Source of the DNA: Cristatella mucedo
Taxonomy: Eukaryota; Bryozoa; Phylactolaemata; Cristatellidae
NCBI GenBank assembly: GCA_009760855.2
Contig: WPIO01000227.1
Location: forward strand, 194,877-258,876
DNA: 64,000 nucleotides
Direction of reading: 5' to 3'
Shown piece by piece: positions 27,219 through 38,918 of this stretch. The notes under the pieces were generated by a model that saw only the letters and a program-made list of their open reading frames with translations, did not search any database and was not told the DNA's origin. A program made the position numbers and the translations under genes. How positions within the stretch are numbered: position 1 is the stretch's first letter; every line of letters begins with the position of its first letter.

Positions 27219-30200
27219 AGAGCAGTGCTGGCCTTGTTTTAGGCAATCGCACTGGAATAACTCATTTCGCTTGAGTTTGCTGGGAGATCGCAGAATATAA
27301 AGACACTTCGTGACTGCTCGTTATAGGGTGTGATAACTTGCTGCAGATTGCAGCGCCTTGCATTAGGCCATTCACACTTGAACAGCTTATTTTGCATGAC
27401 TTCACAGCAGATCGCACAATATTTAGATACTTAAAATCAACCAGTCTAAGCATGCTGTAGCTCGGAGCACAATGCAGGCCTTGCTTTAGGCAATCGTACT
27501 TGAATAACTTATTTCGCTTGTGTTTGCAGCAGATCGCAGAATATAAAGACACCTCGATACTGCTCGTTATAGCGTGTGACCACTTGCTACAGAGTGAGGC
27601 GCCTTGCATTTAGCCATTCACACTGGAATACCTAATCTTGCATGAGTTCACAGCAGATCGCACAATATCTAGATACTTTAAAACAACCCGCCAGAGCGTG
27701 CAGTAGTTTGCAGCAGAGTGCAGCTCCTTGCTTTAGGCAATCGCACCTGAATACCACATTTCGGTTAAGTTTGATGCAGATCGCTGGATATAACGACACC
27801 TCGATACTGCTCGTTTTATCGTGTGATAACTTGCTGCAGATTGCGGCGCCTAGCATTAGGCCATTCACACTTGAATAGCTTTTCTTGCATGAGTTCACAG
27901 CAGATCGCACAATATCTAGATACTTTAAATCAACCCGCCAGAGCGTGCAGTAGTTTGCAGCATAATGCAGCTCCATGCTTCCGGCAATCGCACTCAAATA
28001 ACTCATTTCGGTTGAGTTTGCAGCAGATCGCGGAATTTAAAGACACCTCGATGCTGGTCGTTTTAGCGTGTGATAACTTGCTGCAGAGTGCGGCTTCTAG
28101 CATTAGGCCATTTACACTTGAATAGCTTATCTTCCAAGAGTTCAAAGCAGATCGCACAAAATCTAGATACTTTAAATCAACCCGTCAAGGCATGCAGTAG
28201 CCCGGAGCAGAGTGCTGGCCTTACTTAAGGCAATCGCACTTGAATAAGTTATTTTGCCTAAATTCGCAGCAGATCGCTGAATATAAAGACACCTTGCTAC
28301 TACTCATTATAGCGTGTGATAACTTGCTGCAGAGTACGTCGCCTAGCATTAGGCCATTCACACTTGAATAGCTTATCTTCCAAGTGTTCACAGCAGATTG
28401 CACAATATCTAGATACTTAAAATCAACCGTTTGAAGCATGCTGTAGCTTGGAGCCGAGTGCAGGCCTTGCTTTAGGCAATCGCACTTGAATAACTTATTT
28501 CACTTGTGTTTTCAGCAGATCGCAGAATATTAAGACACCTCGATATTGCTCGTTATAACGTGTGATAACTTGTTGCAGAGTGAGGCGCCTTGCATTAGGC
28601 CATTCACACTTGAATAGCTTATCTTGCATGAGTTTACAGCAGATCGCACAATATCTTGATACTTTAATACAACCCGCCAGAGCGTGCAGTAGTTTGCAGC
28701 ATAATGCAGCGCCTTGCTTCAGGCAATCGCACTTGAATAACTCATTTCGCTTGAGTTCGAAGCAGATCGCTGAATATTAAGTCACCTCGATACTACTCGT
28801 TATATCGTGTGATGACTTGCTGCAGAGTGCAGCGCCTAGCATTAGGTAGTTCACTCGTGAATACCCTACTTTGCAGGACTTCACAGCAGATCGCACAATA
28901 TCTAGATACTTTAAATCAACCCGTCAAGTCATGCAGTCGCTCGAGGAGGAGTTTAGGCCTTGCTTTGGGCAATTTCACTTGAATAACTCATTTCGCTTGA
29001 GTTCGCAGCAGATCGCTGAATTTTAAGTGACCTCAATAATACTCGTTATATCGTGTGATGACTTGCTGCAGAGTGCGGCGCCTAGCATTAGGTAGTTCAC
29101 TCGTGAATAACCTACTTAACAGGACTTCACAGCAGATCGCACAATATCTAGATACTATACATCAACCCGTCAAGTCATGCAGTCGCTCGGAGAGCAGTGC
29201 AGGCCTTGCTTCTGGCAATCGCACTTGAATAACTCATTTCGCTTGAGTTTGCAGCAGATCGCTGAATATAAAGACACCTCGATACCGATCGTTATAGTGA
29301 GCGATAGCTTGCTGCAGAGTGCCGTGCCTAGCATTAGGCCATTCACACTTAACTAACCTACTTTGCATGAGATCGCAGCAGATTGCACAATATCCAGATA
29401 CTTTAAATCAACCCGTCAAGTCATGCAGTCGCTCGGACAGGAGTGCAGGCCTTGCTTTAGGCAATCGCACATAAATAACTCATTTCGGTTGAGTTAGCAG
29501 CAGATCGCTGAATATAAAGACACCTCGATACTGCTCGTTATATCGTGTGATAACTTGCTGCAGATTGCAGCGACTTGCATTAGGCCATTAAAAATTGAAT
29601 AACCTATTTTGCATGAGATGGCAGATGATCACACAATATCTAGATACTTTAAATTAACCCCTGAGAGCGTGCAGTAGCTAAAAGCAAAGTGCAGCTCCTT
29701 GCTTTAGGCCATTGCACTTGAATAACTCATTTCGCTTAAGTTCGCAGCAGATCGCTGAATATTAAGTCACCTCGATACTACTCGTTATATCTTGTGATGA
29801 CTTGCTGCAGAGTGCGGCGCCTAGCATTAAGTAGTTAACTCGTGAATAATCTTCTTTGCAGGTTTTCACAGCAGATCGCACAATATCTAGATACTTTAAA
29901 TCAACCCGTCAAGTCATGCAGTCGCTTGGAGAGCAGGGCAGGCCTTGTTTAAGGCAATCGCACTGGAATAACTCATTTCGCTTGAGTTTGCTGGCAGATC
30001 GCAGAATATAAAGACACTTCGTAACTGCTCGTTATAGGGTGTGATAACTTGCTGCAGATTGCAGCGCCTTGCATTAGGCCATTCACACTTGAACAGCTTA
30101 TTTTGCATGACTTCACAGCAGATCGCACAATATATAGATACTTAAAATCAACCAGTCTAAGCATGCTGTAGCTCGGAGCAGAGTGCAGGCCTTGCTTTAG

Positions 30201-30850
30201 GCAATCGCACTTGAATAACTCATTTCACTTGAGTTTGCAGCAGATCGCAGCATATTAAGACACCTCGATACTGCCCGTTATAGCGTGTGACCACTTGCTA
30301 CAGAGTGAGGCGCCTTGCATTTAGCCATTCACACTTGAATAGCTTATCTTGCATGAGTTCACAGCAGATCGCACAATATCTAGATACTTTAAATCAACCC
30401 GCCAGAGCGTGTAGTAGTTTGCAGCATAATGCAGCTCCTTGCTTCCGGCAATCGCACTCAAATAACTCATTTCGCTTGAGTTTGCAGCAGATCGCGGAAT
30501 TTAAAGACACATCGATACTGGTCGTTTTAGCGTGTGATAACTTGCTGCAGAGTGCGGCTTCTTGCATTAGGCCATTTACACTGGAATAGCTTATCTTCCA
30601 AGAGTTCACAGCAGATCGCACAAAATCTAGATACTTTAAATCAACCCGTCAAGGCATGCAGTAGCCCGGAGCAGAGTGCTGGCCTTACTTAAGGCAATCG
30701 CACTTGAATAACTTATTTTGCCTAAGTTCGCAGCAGATCGCTGAATATAAAGACACCTTGCTACTAATCATTATAGCGTGTGATAACTTGCTGCAGAGTA
30801 CGTCGCCTAGCATTAGGCCATTCACACTTGAATAGCTTATCTTCCAATAG
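27219..30850 (+). repeat. Large HOR block, copy 3
   Basis: About 3.6 kb is nearly identical to 22,286-25,920, with long stretches showing no difference by eye. Left of 27,219 the two part. This copy is preceded by a B half with TTAACTCGTGAACAATC, while copy 2 has TTCACTCGTGAATAACC there. The right end lies near 30,850, where the next monomers have different types. Confidence 0.85.
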
Positions 30851-32282
30851 TTCACAGCAGATTGCACAATATCTAGATACTTAAAATCAACCGGTCTAAG
30901 CATGCTGTAGCTTGGAGCCGAGTGCAGGCCTTGCTTTAGCCAATCGCACTTGAATAACTCATTTCGCTTGAGTTTGCAGATGATCGCTAAATATAAAGAC
31001 ACCTCGATACTGCTCTTTATAGTGTGCGATAGCTTGCTGCAGAGTGCAGTGCCTAGCATTAGACCATTCACACTTAACTAACCTACTTTGCATGAGATCG
31101 CAGCAGATTGCACAATATCTAGATACTTTAAATCAACCCGTAAAGTCATGCAGTCGCTCGGAGAGGAGTGTAGGCCGTGCTTTAGGCAATCGCACATAAA
31201 TAACTCATTTCGGCCGATTTTGCAGCATATCGCTGAATATAAAGACACCTCGATACTGCTCGTTATATCGTGTAAAACTTGCCGCAGATTGCAGGGCATT
31301 GCATTTGGCCATTGAAAATTGAATAACCAATTTTGCGTGAGATGGCAGCAGATCACACAATATCTAGATACTTTAAATCAACCCGTCAGAGCATGCTGCA
31401 GCTTGCATCAGAGTGCAGCTCCTTGCTTTAGGCAAGTGCACTTGAATAACTTATTTCGCTTGAGTTCGCAGCAGATCGCTTAATATTAAGACACCTCGAT
31501 ACTACTCGTTATATCGTGTGATGACTTGCTGCAGAGTGCGGCGCCTAGCATTAGGTAGTTAACTCGTGAACAATCTTCTTTGCAGGTTTTCACAGCAGAT
31601 CGCACAATATCTAGATACTTTAAATCAACCGGTCAAGTCATGCAGTCGCTCGGAGAGCAGTGCAGGCCTTGTTTTAGGCAATCACACTGGAAAAACTCAT
31701 TTCGCTTGAGTTTGCAGGCAGATTGCAGAATATAAAGACACTTCGTAACTGCTCGTTATAGCGTGTGATAACTTGCTGCAGATTGCAGCGCCTTGCATTA
31801 CGCCATTCACACTTGAATAGCTTATTTTGCATGAGTTCACAGCAGATCGCACAATATTTAGATACTTAAAATCAACCAGTCTAAGCATGCTGTAGCTCGG
31901 AGCAGAATGCAGGCCTTGCTTTAGGCAATCGTACTTGAATAACTTATTTCGCTTGTGTTTGCAGCAGATCGCAGAATATAAAGACACCTCGATACTGCTC
32001 GTTATAGCGTGTGACAACTTGCTGCAGAGTGGGGCGCCTTGCATTAAGCCATTCACACTTGAATAACCTACTTTGCATGAGTTCACAGCAGATCGCACAA
32101 TATCTAGATACTTTAAATCAACCCGCCAGAGCGTGCAGTAGTTTGCAGCAGAGTGCAGCTCCTTGCTTTAGGCAATCGCACATGAATACCACATTTCGGT
32201 TAAGTTTGATGCAGATCGCTGGATATAACGACACCTCGATACTGCTCGTTATATCGTGTGATTACTTGCTGCAGATTGCGGC

Positions 32283-32406
32283 GCCTTGCATTAGGCCATT
32301 CACACTTGAATAGCTTATCTTGCATGAGTTCACAGCAGATCGCACAATATCTAGATACTTTAAATCAACCCGCCAGAGCGTGCAGTAGTTTGCAGCATAA
32401 TGCAGC
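32283..32406 (+). repeat. B half-monomer (124 bp)
   Basis: This is the first half of the representative monomer. It contains GCCTTGCATTAGGC, ACTTGAATAGC, TGAGTT, CAGCAGATCGC and AATATCTAGATAC. Each block has a counterpart in the same order and spacing in the following A half. The B half carries the conserved TATCTAGATA palindrome and is the more variable half between monomer types. Known variants just before CAGCAG include TTCACTCGTGAATAAC, CACTTAACTAACC and TTAAAATTTTAATAACC. Confidence 0.85.
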
Positions 32407-32529
32407 TCCTTGCTTCCGGCAATCGCACTCAAATAACTTATTTCGCTTGAGTTTGCAGCATATCGCGGAATTTAAAGACACCTCGATACTGCTCGTTTTA
32501 GCGTGTGATAACTTGCTGCAGAGTGCGGC
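32407..32529 (+). repeat. A half-monomer (123 bp)
   Basis: This is the second half of the representative monomer. Its blocks TCCTTGC, CAATCGCACT, AATAACT, TTGAGTTTGCAGCA and ATCGCGGAATTTAAAGAC align with those of the B half after a 1-bp gap. By eye about 54 of 70 aligned bases agree between typical A and B halves. The second part of the half (CTCGATACTG through CTTGCTGCAGAG) is less similar to its partner. This supports an ancestral unit of about 123 bp that was dimerised before amplification. Confidence 0.8.
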
Positions 32530-33071
32530 TCCAAGCATTACGCCATTTACACTTGAATAGCTTATCTTCCAAGAGTTCACAGCAGATCGCACAAAATCCA
32601 GATACTTTAAATCAACCCGTCAAGGCATGCAGTAGCCCGAAGCCGATTGCTGGCCTTACTTAAGGCAATCGCACTTCAATAACTCATTTTGCCTAAGTTT
32701 GCAGCAGATCTCGGAATATAAAGACACCTTGCTACTACTCGTTATAGCGTGTGATAACTTGCTGCAGAGTGCCTCGCCTAGCATTAGGCCGTTAAAATTT
32801 TAATAACCTATTTTGCATGAGATCGCAGCAGATCACACAATATCTAGATACTTTAAATCAACCCGTTTGAAGCATGCTGTAGCTCGGAGCAGAGTGCAGG
32901 CCTTGCTTTAGGCAATCGCACTTGAATAACTCATTTCGCTTGAGTTTGCAGCAGATCGCAGAATATTAAGACACCTCGATACTGCTCGTTATAGCGTGTG
33001 ATAACTTATGCAGAGTGAGGCACCTAGCATTAAGCCATTCACACTGGAATAGCTTATCTTGCATGAGTTCA

Positions 33072-33388
33072 CAGCAGATCGCACAATATCTAGATACTTT
33101 AAATCAACCCGCCAGAGCGTGCAGTAGTTTCATTATAGCGTGTGATAACTTGCTGCCGATTGCGGCGCCTTGCATTAGGCCATTCACACTTGAATAGCTT
33201 ATCTTCCAAGAGTTCACAGCAGATCGCACAATATCTAGATTCTTTTAAATCAACCCGTCAAGGCATGCAGTAGCCTGAATATAAAGACACCTCGATACTG
33301 CCCGTTATAGCTTGTGATAACTTGCTGCAGAGTGCGGCGCCTTGCATTAGGCCATTCACACTTGAATAGCTTATTTTGCATGAGTTTA
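33072..33388 (+). repeat. Two shortened monomers (145 and 172 bp)
   Basis: The CAGCAG landmark spacing drops to 145 bp (33072 to 33217) and then 172 bp (33217 to 33389) before returning to about 247. The first monomer joins GCAGTAGTTT directly to CATTATAGCGTG at 33130/33131, a loss of about 102 bp that removes most of its A half. The second joins GCAGTAGCC to TGAATATAAAG at 33275/33276, a loss of about 75 bp. These are the only off-register monomers I found on the left arm. Confidence 0.85.
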
Positions 33389-34509
33389 CAGCAGATCACA
33401 CAATATCTAGATACTTTAAATCCAACCGACATAGTGTGCAGAAGCTTAAAAGCAGAGTACAGCTCCTTGCTTTAGGCAATCGCACTTGAATAACTCATTT
33501 CGCTTGAGTTCGCAGCAGATCGCTGAATATTAAGACACCTCGATACTACTCGTTATATCGTGTGATGACTTGCTGCAGAGTGCGGCGCCTAGCATTAGGT
33601 AGTTCACTCGTGAATAATCTTCTTTGCAGGAGTTCACAGCAGATCGCACAATATCTAGATACTTTAAATCAACCCGTCTTGTCATGCAGTCGCTCGGAGA
33701 GCAGTGCAGGCCTTGCTTCAGGCAATCGCACTTGAATAACTCATTTCGCTTAATTTTGCAGCAGATCGCTAAATATAAAGACACCTCGATACCGTTCGTT
33801 TTAGTTTGTGATGTTTTGCTGCAGAGTGCGGCGCCTAGCATTAGGCCATTAAAATTTAAATAACCTATTTTGCATGAGTTCAAAGCAGATCGCACAATAT
33901 ATAGATACTTTAAATCAACCCGTCAAGTCATGCAGTCGCTCGGACAGGAGTGCAGGCCTTGCTTTACCCAATCGCACATAAATAACTCATTTCGGTTGAG
34001 TTAGCAGCAGATCGCTGAATATAAAGACACCTCAATACTGCTCGTTATATCGCGTGATAACTTGCTGCAGATTGCAGCGACTTGCATTAGGCCATTAAAA
34101 ATTGAATAACCTCTTTTGCATGAGATGGCAGATGATCACACAATATCTAGATACTTTAAATCGACCCGTCAGAGCGTGCAGTAGCTAAAAGCAAAGTGCA
34201 GCTCCTTGCTTTAGGCAATTGCACTTGAATAACTCATTTCGCTTAAGTTCGCAGCAGATCGCTGAATATTACGTCACCTCGATACTACTCGTTATATCTT
34301 GTGATGACTTGCTGCAGAGTGTGGCGCCTAGCATTAGGTAGTTAACTCGTGAACAATCTTCTTTGCAGGTTTTCACAGCAGATCGCACAATATCTAGATA
34401 CTTTAAATCAACCCGTCAAGTCATGCAGTCGCTTGGAGAGCAGTGCAGGCCTTGTTTTAGGCAATCGCACTGTAATAACTCATTTCGCTTGAGTTTGCGG
34501 GCAGATCAC

Positions 34510-35415
34510 TGAATATTAAGACACCTCGATATTACTCGTTATATCGTGTGATGACTTGCTGCAGAGTGCTGATCCTTGTATTAAGCCATTCACACTGGAA
34601 TAGCTGACTTTGCATTAGTCTACAGTAGATCGCACAATATCTAAATAATTTAAATCAACCCGCCAGTGTGTGCAGTAGTTTGCAGCATAATGCAGCACCT
34701 TGCTTCAGGCAATCGCACTTGAATAACTCATTTCGCTTGAGTTTTCCGCAGATCGCTGGATATAAAGACACCTCGATACTGCTCGTTATAGTGAGCGATA
34801 GCTTGCTGCAGAGTGCGGTGCCTAGCATTAGGCCATTCACACTTAACTAACCTACTTTGCATGAGATCGCAGCAGATTGCACAATATCTAGATACTTTAA
34901 ATCAACCCGTCAAGTCATGCAGTCGCTCGGAGAGGAGTGCAGGCCTTGCTTTAGGCAATCGAGCATAAATAACTCATTTCGGTTGAGTTTGCAGCAGATC
35001 GCTGAATATAAAGACACCTCGATACTGCTCGTTGTATCGTGTGATAACTTGCTGCAGATTGTGGCGCCTTGCACTGGGCCATTAAAAATTGAATAACCTA
35101 TTTTGCATGAGATGGCAGATGATCACACAATATCTAGATACTTTAAATCAACCCGTCAGAGCGTGCAGTAGCTAAAAGCAGAGTGCAGCTCCTTGCTTTA
35201 GGCAATTGCACTTGAATAACTCATTTCGCTTGAGTTAGCAGCAGATCGCTAAATATTAGATCACCTCGATAATACTCGTTATATCGTGTGATGACTTGCT
35301 GCATAGTGCGGCGCCTAGCATTAGGTAGTTCACTCGTGAATAACCTACTTTGCAGGACTTCACAGCAGATCGCACAATATCTAGATACTTTAAATCAACC
35401 CGTCAAGTCATGCAT
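34510..35415 (+). repeat. 6-monomer repeat, copy 1
   Basis: About 0.9 kb matches 35990-36895 at an offset of 1,480 bp (6 monomers). Shared variants include GAGTTTTCCGCAGATCGCTGG, CTACAGTAGATCGC/CTCCAGTAGATCGC and CACTTAACTAACCTAC. Similar monomers also occur near 340-500, so this monomer type is old in the array. Confidence 0.75.
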
Positions 35416-35989
35416 TCGCTCGGAGAGCAGTGCAGGCCTTGTTTTAGGCAATTGCACTGGAATAACTCATTTCCCTTGAGTTTGCGGGCAGATCGCAAAT
35501 TATAAAGAAACTTTGATACTGCTCGTTTAAGCGTGTGATAACTTGCTGCAGAGTGCGGTGCCTTGCATTAGGCTATTCTCACTTGTATAGCTTATCTTCC
35601 GGGAGTTCACAGCAGATCGCACACAATCTAGATACTTTAAATCAACCCGTCAAGGCATGCAGTAGCCCGGAGCAGAGTGCTGGCCTTACTTAAGGCAATC
35701 GCACTTGAATAACTCATTTTGCTTAAGTTCGCAGCAGATCGCGGAATAAAAAGACACCTTGCTACTACTCGTTACAGCGTGTGATAACTTGCTGCAGAGT
35801 GCGTTGCCTAGCTATAGGCTATTAAAATTTTAATAAGCTATTTTGCATGAGATCGCAGCAAATCACACAATATCCAGATACTTTAAATCAACCAGTCAGT
35901 GCGTGCAGCAGCTTGCATCAGAGTGCAGCTCCTTGCTTTAGGCAATTGCACTTGAATAACTCATTTCACTTGAGTTCGCAGCAGATCGC

Positions 35990-36895
35990 TGAATATTAAG
36001 ACACCTCGATACTACTCGTTATATCGTGTGATGACTTGCTGCAGAGTGCTAATCCTTGCATTAAGCCATTCACACTTGAATAGCTGACTTTGCATTAGTC
36101 TCCAGTAGATCGCACAATATCTAAATACTTTAAATCAACCCGCCAGTGTGTGCAGTTGTTTGCAGCATAATGCAGCGCCTTGCTTCAGGCAATCGCACTT
36201 GAATAACTCATTTCGCTTGAGTTTTCCGCAGATCGCTGGATATAAAGACACCTCGATACTGGTCGTTAGAGTGAGCGATAGCTTGCTGCAGAGTGCGGTG
36301 CCTAGCATTAGGCCATTCACACTTAACTAACCTACTTTGCATGAGATCGCAGCAGATTGCACAATATCTAGATACTTTAAATAAACCCGTCAAGTCATGC
36401 AGTCGCTCGGAGAGGAGTGCAGGCCTTGCTTTAGGCAATCGCACATAAATAACTCATTTCGGTTGAGTTTGCAGCAGATCGCTGAATATAAAGACACCTC
36501 GATACTGCTCGTTGTATCGTGTGATAACTTGCTGCAGATTGTGGCGCCTTGCATTGGGCCATTAAAAATTGAATAACCTATTTTGCATGAGATGGCAGAT
36601 GATCACACAATATCTAGATACTTTAAATCAACCCGTCAGAGCGTGCAGTAGCTAAAAGCAGAGTGCAGCTCCTTGCTTTAGGCAATTGCACTTGAATAAC
36701 TCATTTCGCTTGAGTTCGCAGCAGATCGCTGAATATTAGGTCACCTCGATAATACTCGTTATATCGTGTGATGTTTTGCTGCAGAGTGCGACGCCTAGCA
36801 TTAGGTAGTTCACTCGTGAATAACCTACTTTGCAGGACTTCACAGCAGATCACGCAATATCTAGATACTTTAAATCAAACCGTCAAGTCATGCAG
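35990..36895 (+). repeat. 6-monomer repeat, copy 2
   Basis: This is the partner of 34510-35415 with scattered point differences. On the right the copies diverge at GCTCGAGGAGGAGT here against GCTCGGAGAGCAGTG in copy 1. Confidence 0.75.
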
Positions 36896-37349
36896 TCGCT
36901 CGAGGAGGAGTTCAGGCCTTGCTTTAGGCAATTTCACTTGAATAACTCATTTTGCTTGAGTTCGCAGCAGATCGCTGAATTTTAAGTGACCTCAATAATA
37001 CTCGTTATATCGTGTGATGACTTGCTGCAGAGTGCGGTGCCTAGCATCAGGTAGTTCACTCGTGAATAGCTTATTCTGCATGAGTTCACAGCAAATCGCA
37101 CAATATCTAGATACTTTAAATCAACCGGTCTAAGCATGCTGTAGCTCGGAGCAGAGTGCAGGCCTTGCTTTAGGCAATCGCACTTGAATAATTTATTTCG
37201 CTTGTGTTTCCAGCAAATCGCAGAATATGAAGACACCTCGATACTGCTCGTTATTGCTTGTGACAACTTGCTACAGAGTGAGGCGCCTTGCATTAAGCCA
37301 TTCACACTGGAATAGCTTATCTTGCATGAGTTCACAGCAGATCGCACAA

Positions 37350-38918
37350 TATCTAGATACTTTAAATCAACCCGCCAGAGGGCGGAGTAGATTGAAGCAT
37401 AATGCAGCTCCTACATTTAGGCAATCGCACTTGAATAACTCATTTTGCTTGAGTTTGCAGCAAATCGCTAAATATAAAGACACCTCGATACTGCTCTTAA
37501 TAGCGTGTGATAACTCGCTGCAGAGTGCTGCGCCTTGCATTAGGCCATTCACACATGAATAGCTTATTCTGCATGAGTTCACAGCAGATCGCACAATATC
37601 TAGATACTTCCAATCAAGCCGTCAAGGGATGAAGTAGCTCGGAGAGGAGTGCAGGCCTTGCGTTAGGCAATCGCACTTGAATAACTCATTTCAATTGAGT
37701 TCGCAGCACATCGCTGAATATTAAGTCACTTCGATACTACTCGTTATATCGTGTGATGAATTGCTGCAGAGTGCTGATCCTTGCATTAGGCCATTTACAC
37801 TTGAATAGCATATCTTGCATGAGTTCACAGCAGATCGCACAATATCTAGATACTTTAAATCAACCCGCCAGAGCGTGCAGTAATTTGCAGCATGATACAG
37901 CTCCTTGCTTCTGGCAATCGCACTCAAATAACTCATTTCGCTTGAGTTTGCTGCAGATCGCGGAATATAAAGACACCTCGATACTGCTCGTTTTAGCGTG
38001 TGATAATTTGGTGCAGAGTGCGGCTCCTAGCATTAGGCCATTCACACTTGAATAGCTGATTTTGCATTAGTTTACAGCAGATAGCACAATATCTAGATAC
38101 TTTAAATCAACCCGCCAGTGTGTGCAGTAGTTTGTAGCATAATGCAGCGCCTCGCTTCAGGCAATCGCATTTGAATAACTCATTTCGCGTGAGTTTGCAG
38201 CAGATCGCTGAATATAAAGACACCTCGATACTGCTCGTTATAGTGAGCGATAGCTTGCTGCAGAGTGCGGTGCCTAGCATTAGGCCATTCACACTTGAAT
38301 AGCTTATCTTCCAAGAGTTCACAGCAGATTGCACAATATCTAGATACTTTAAATCAACCGGTCTAAGCATGCTGTAGCTTGGAGCCGAGCGCAGGCCTTG
38401 CTTTAGGCAATCGCACTTGAATAACTTATTTCGCTTGTGTTTACAGCAAATCGCAGAATATGAAGACACCTCGATACTGCTCGTTATAGCGTGTGACAAC
38501 TTGCTGCAGAGTGAGGCACCTTGCATTAAGCCATTCACACTTGAATAGCTTATCTTGCATGAGTTCACAGCAGATCGCACAATATCTAGATACTCTAAAT
38601 CAACCCGCCAGAGCGTGCAGTAGTTAGCAGAGGAGTGCAGCTCCTTGCTTTAAGCAATCGCACATGAATACCACATTTCGATTAAGTTTGCTGCAGATCG
38701 CTGGACACAAAGACACCCCGATACTGCTCGTTATATCGTGTGATAACTGGCTGCAGAGTGCCGATCCTAGCATTAGGCCATTTACACTTGAATAGCTTAT
38801 CTTCCAAGAACTCACAGCAGATCGCACAATATCTAGATACTTTACATCAACCCGTCAAGGCATGCAGTAGCCCGGAGCAGAGTGCAGCTCCTTGCTTTAG
38901 GCAATCACACTTGAATAA
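37350..38918 (+). repeat. 24-monomer-offset duplicate, copy 1
   Basis: About 1.57 kb matches 43271-44839 at an offset of exactly 5,921 bp (24 monomers). Shared variants include CTCGCTGCAGAGTGCTG, CTTATTCTGCATGAG, CTTCCAATCAA, GTCAAGGGATGAAGTAGCTC and CTCATTTCAATTGAG. It includes an uninterrupted version of the retroelement target site, TTGCATTA, at 37535-37542. Confidence 0.8.

Larger units (their letters stand above)
32283..32529 (+). repeat. Representative satellite monomer (247 bp)
   Basis: This is a typical full-length unit, taken from the GCCTTGC block of one B half to the equivalent block of the next monomer. It holds, in order, GCCTTGCATTAGGCC, CACACTTGAATAGC, CACAGCAGATCGCAC, the palindrome TATCTAGATA, AAATCAACCCGCC, CAATCGCACTC, GCAGCATATCGCGG, AAAGACACCTCGATACTG and CTTGCTGCAGAGTGC. 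The length of 247 is not a multiple of three, while the 246-bp variants are. Reading frames therefore drift from monomer to monomer, as expected for non-coding satellite. The start point of the repeat is arbitrary. Confidence 0.93.

Noticed and set aside
33072-33388. Boundary between two different satellite families
   Set aside because: Monomers on both sides belong to the same family and the same orientation; only internal pieces are missing.
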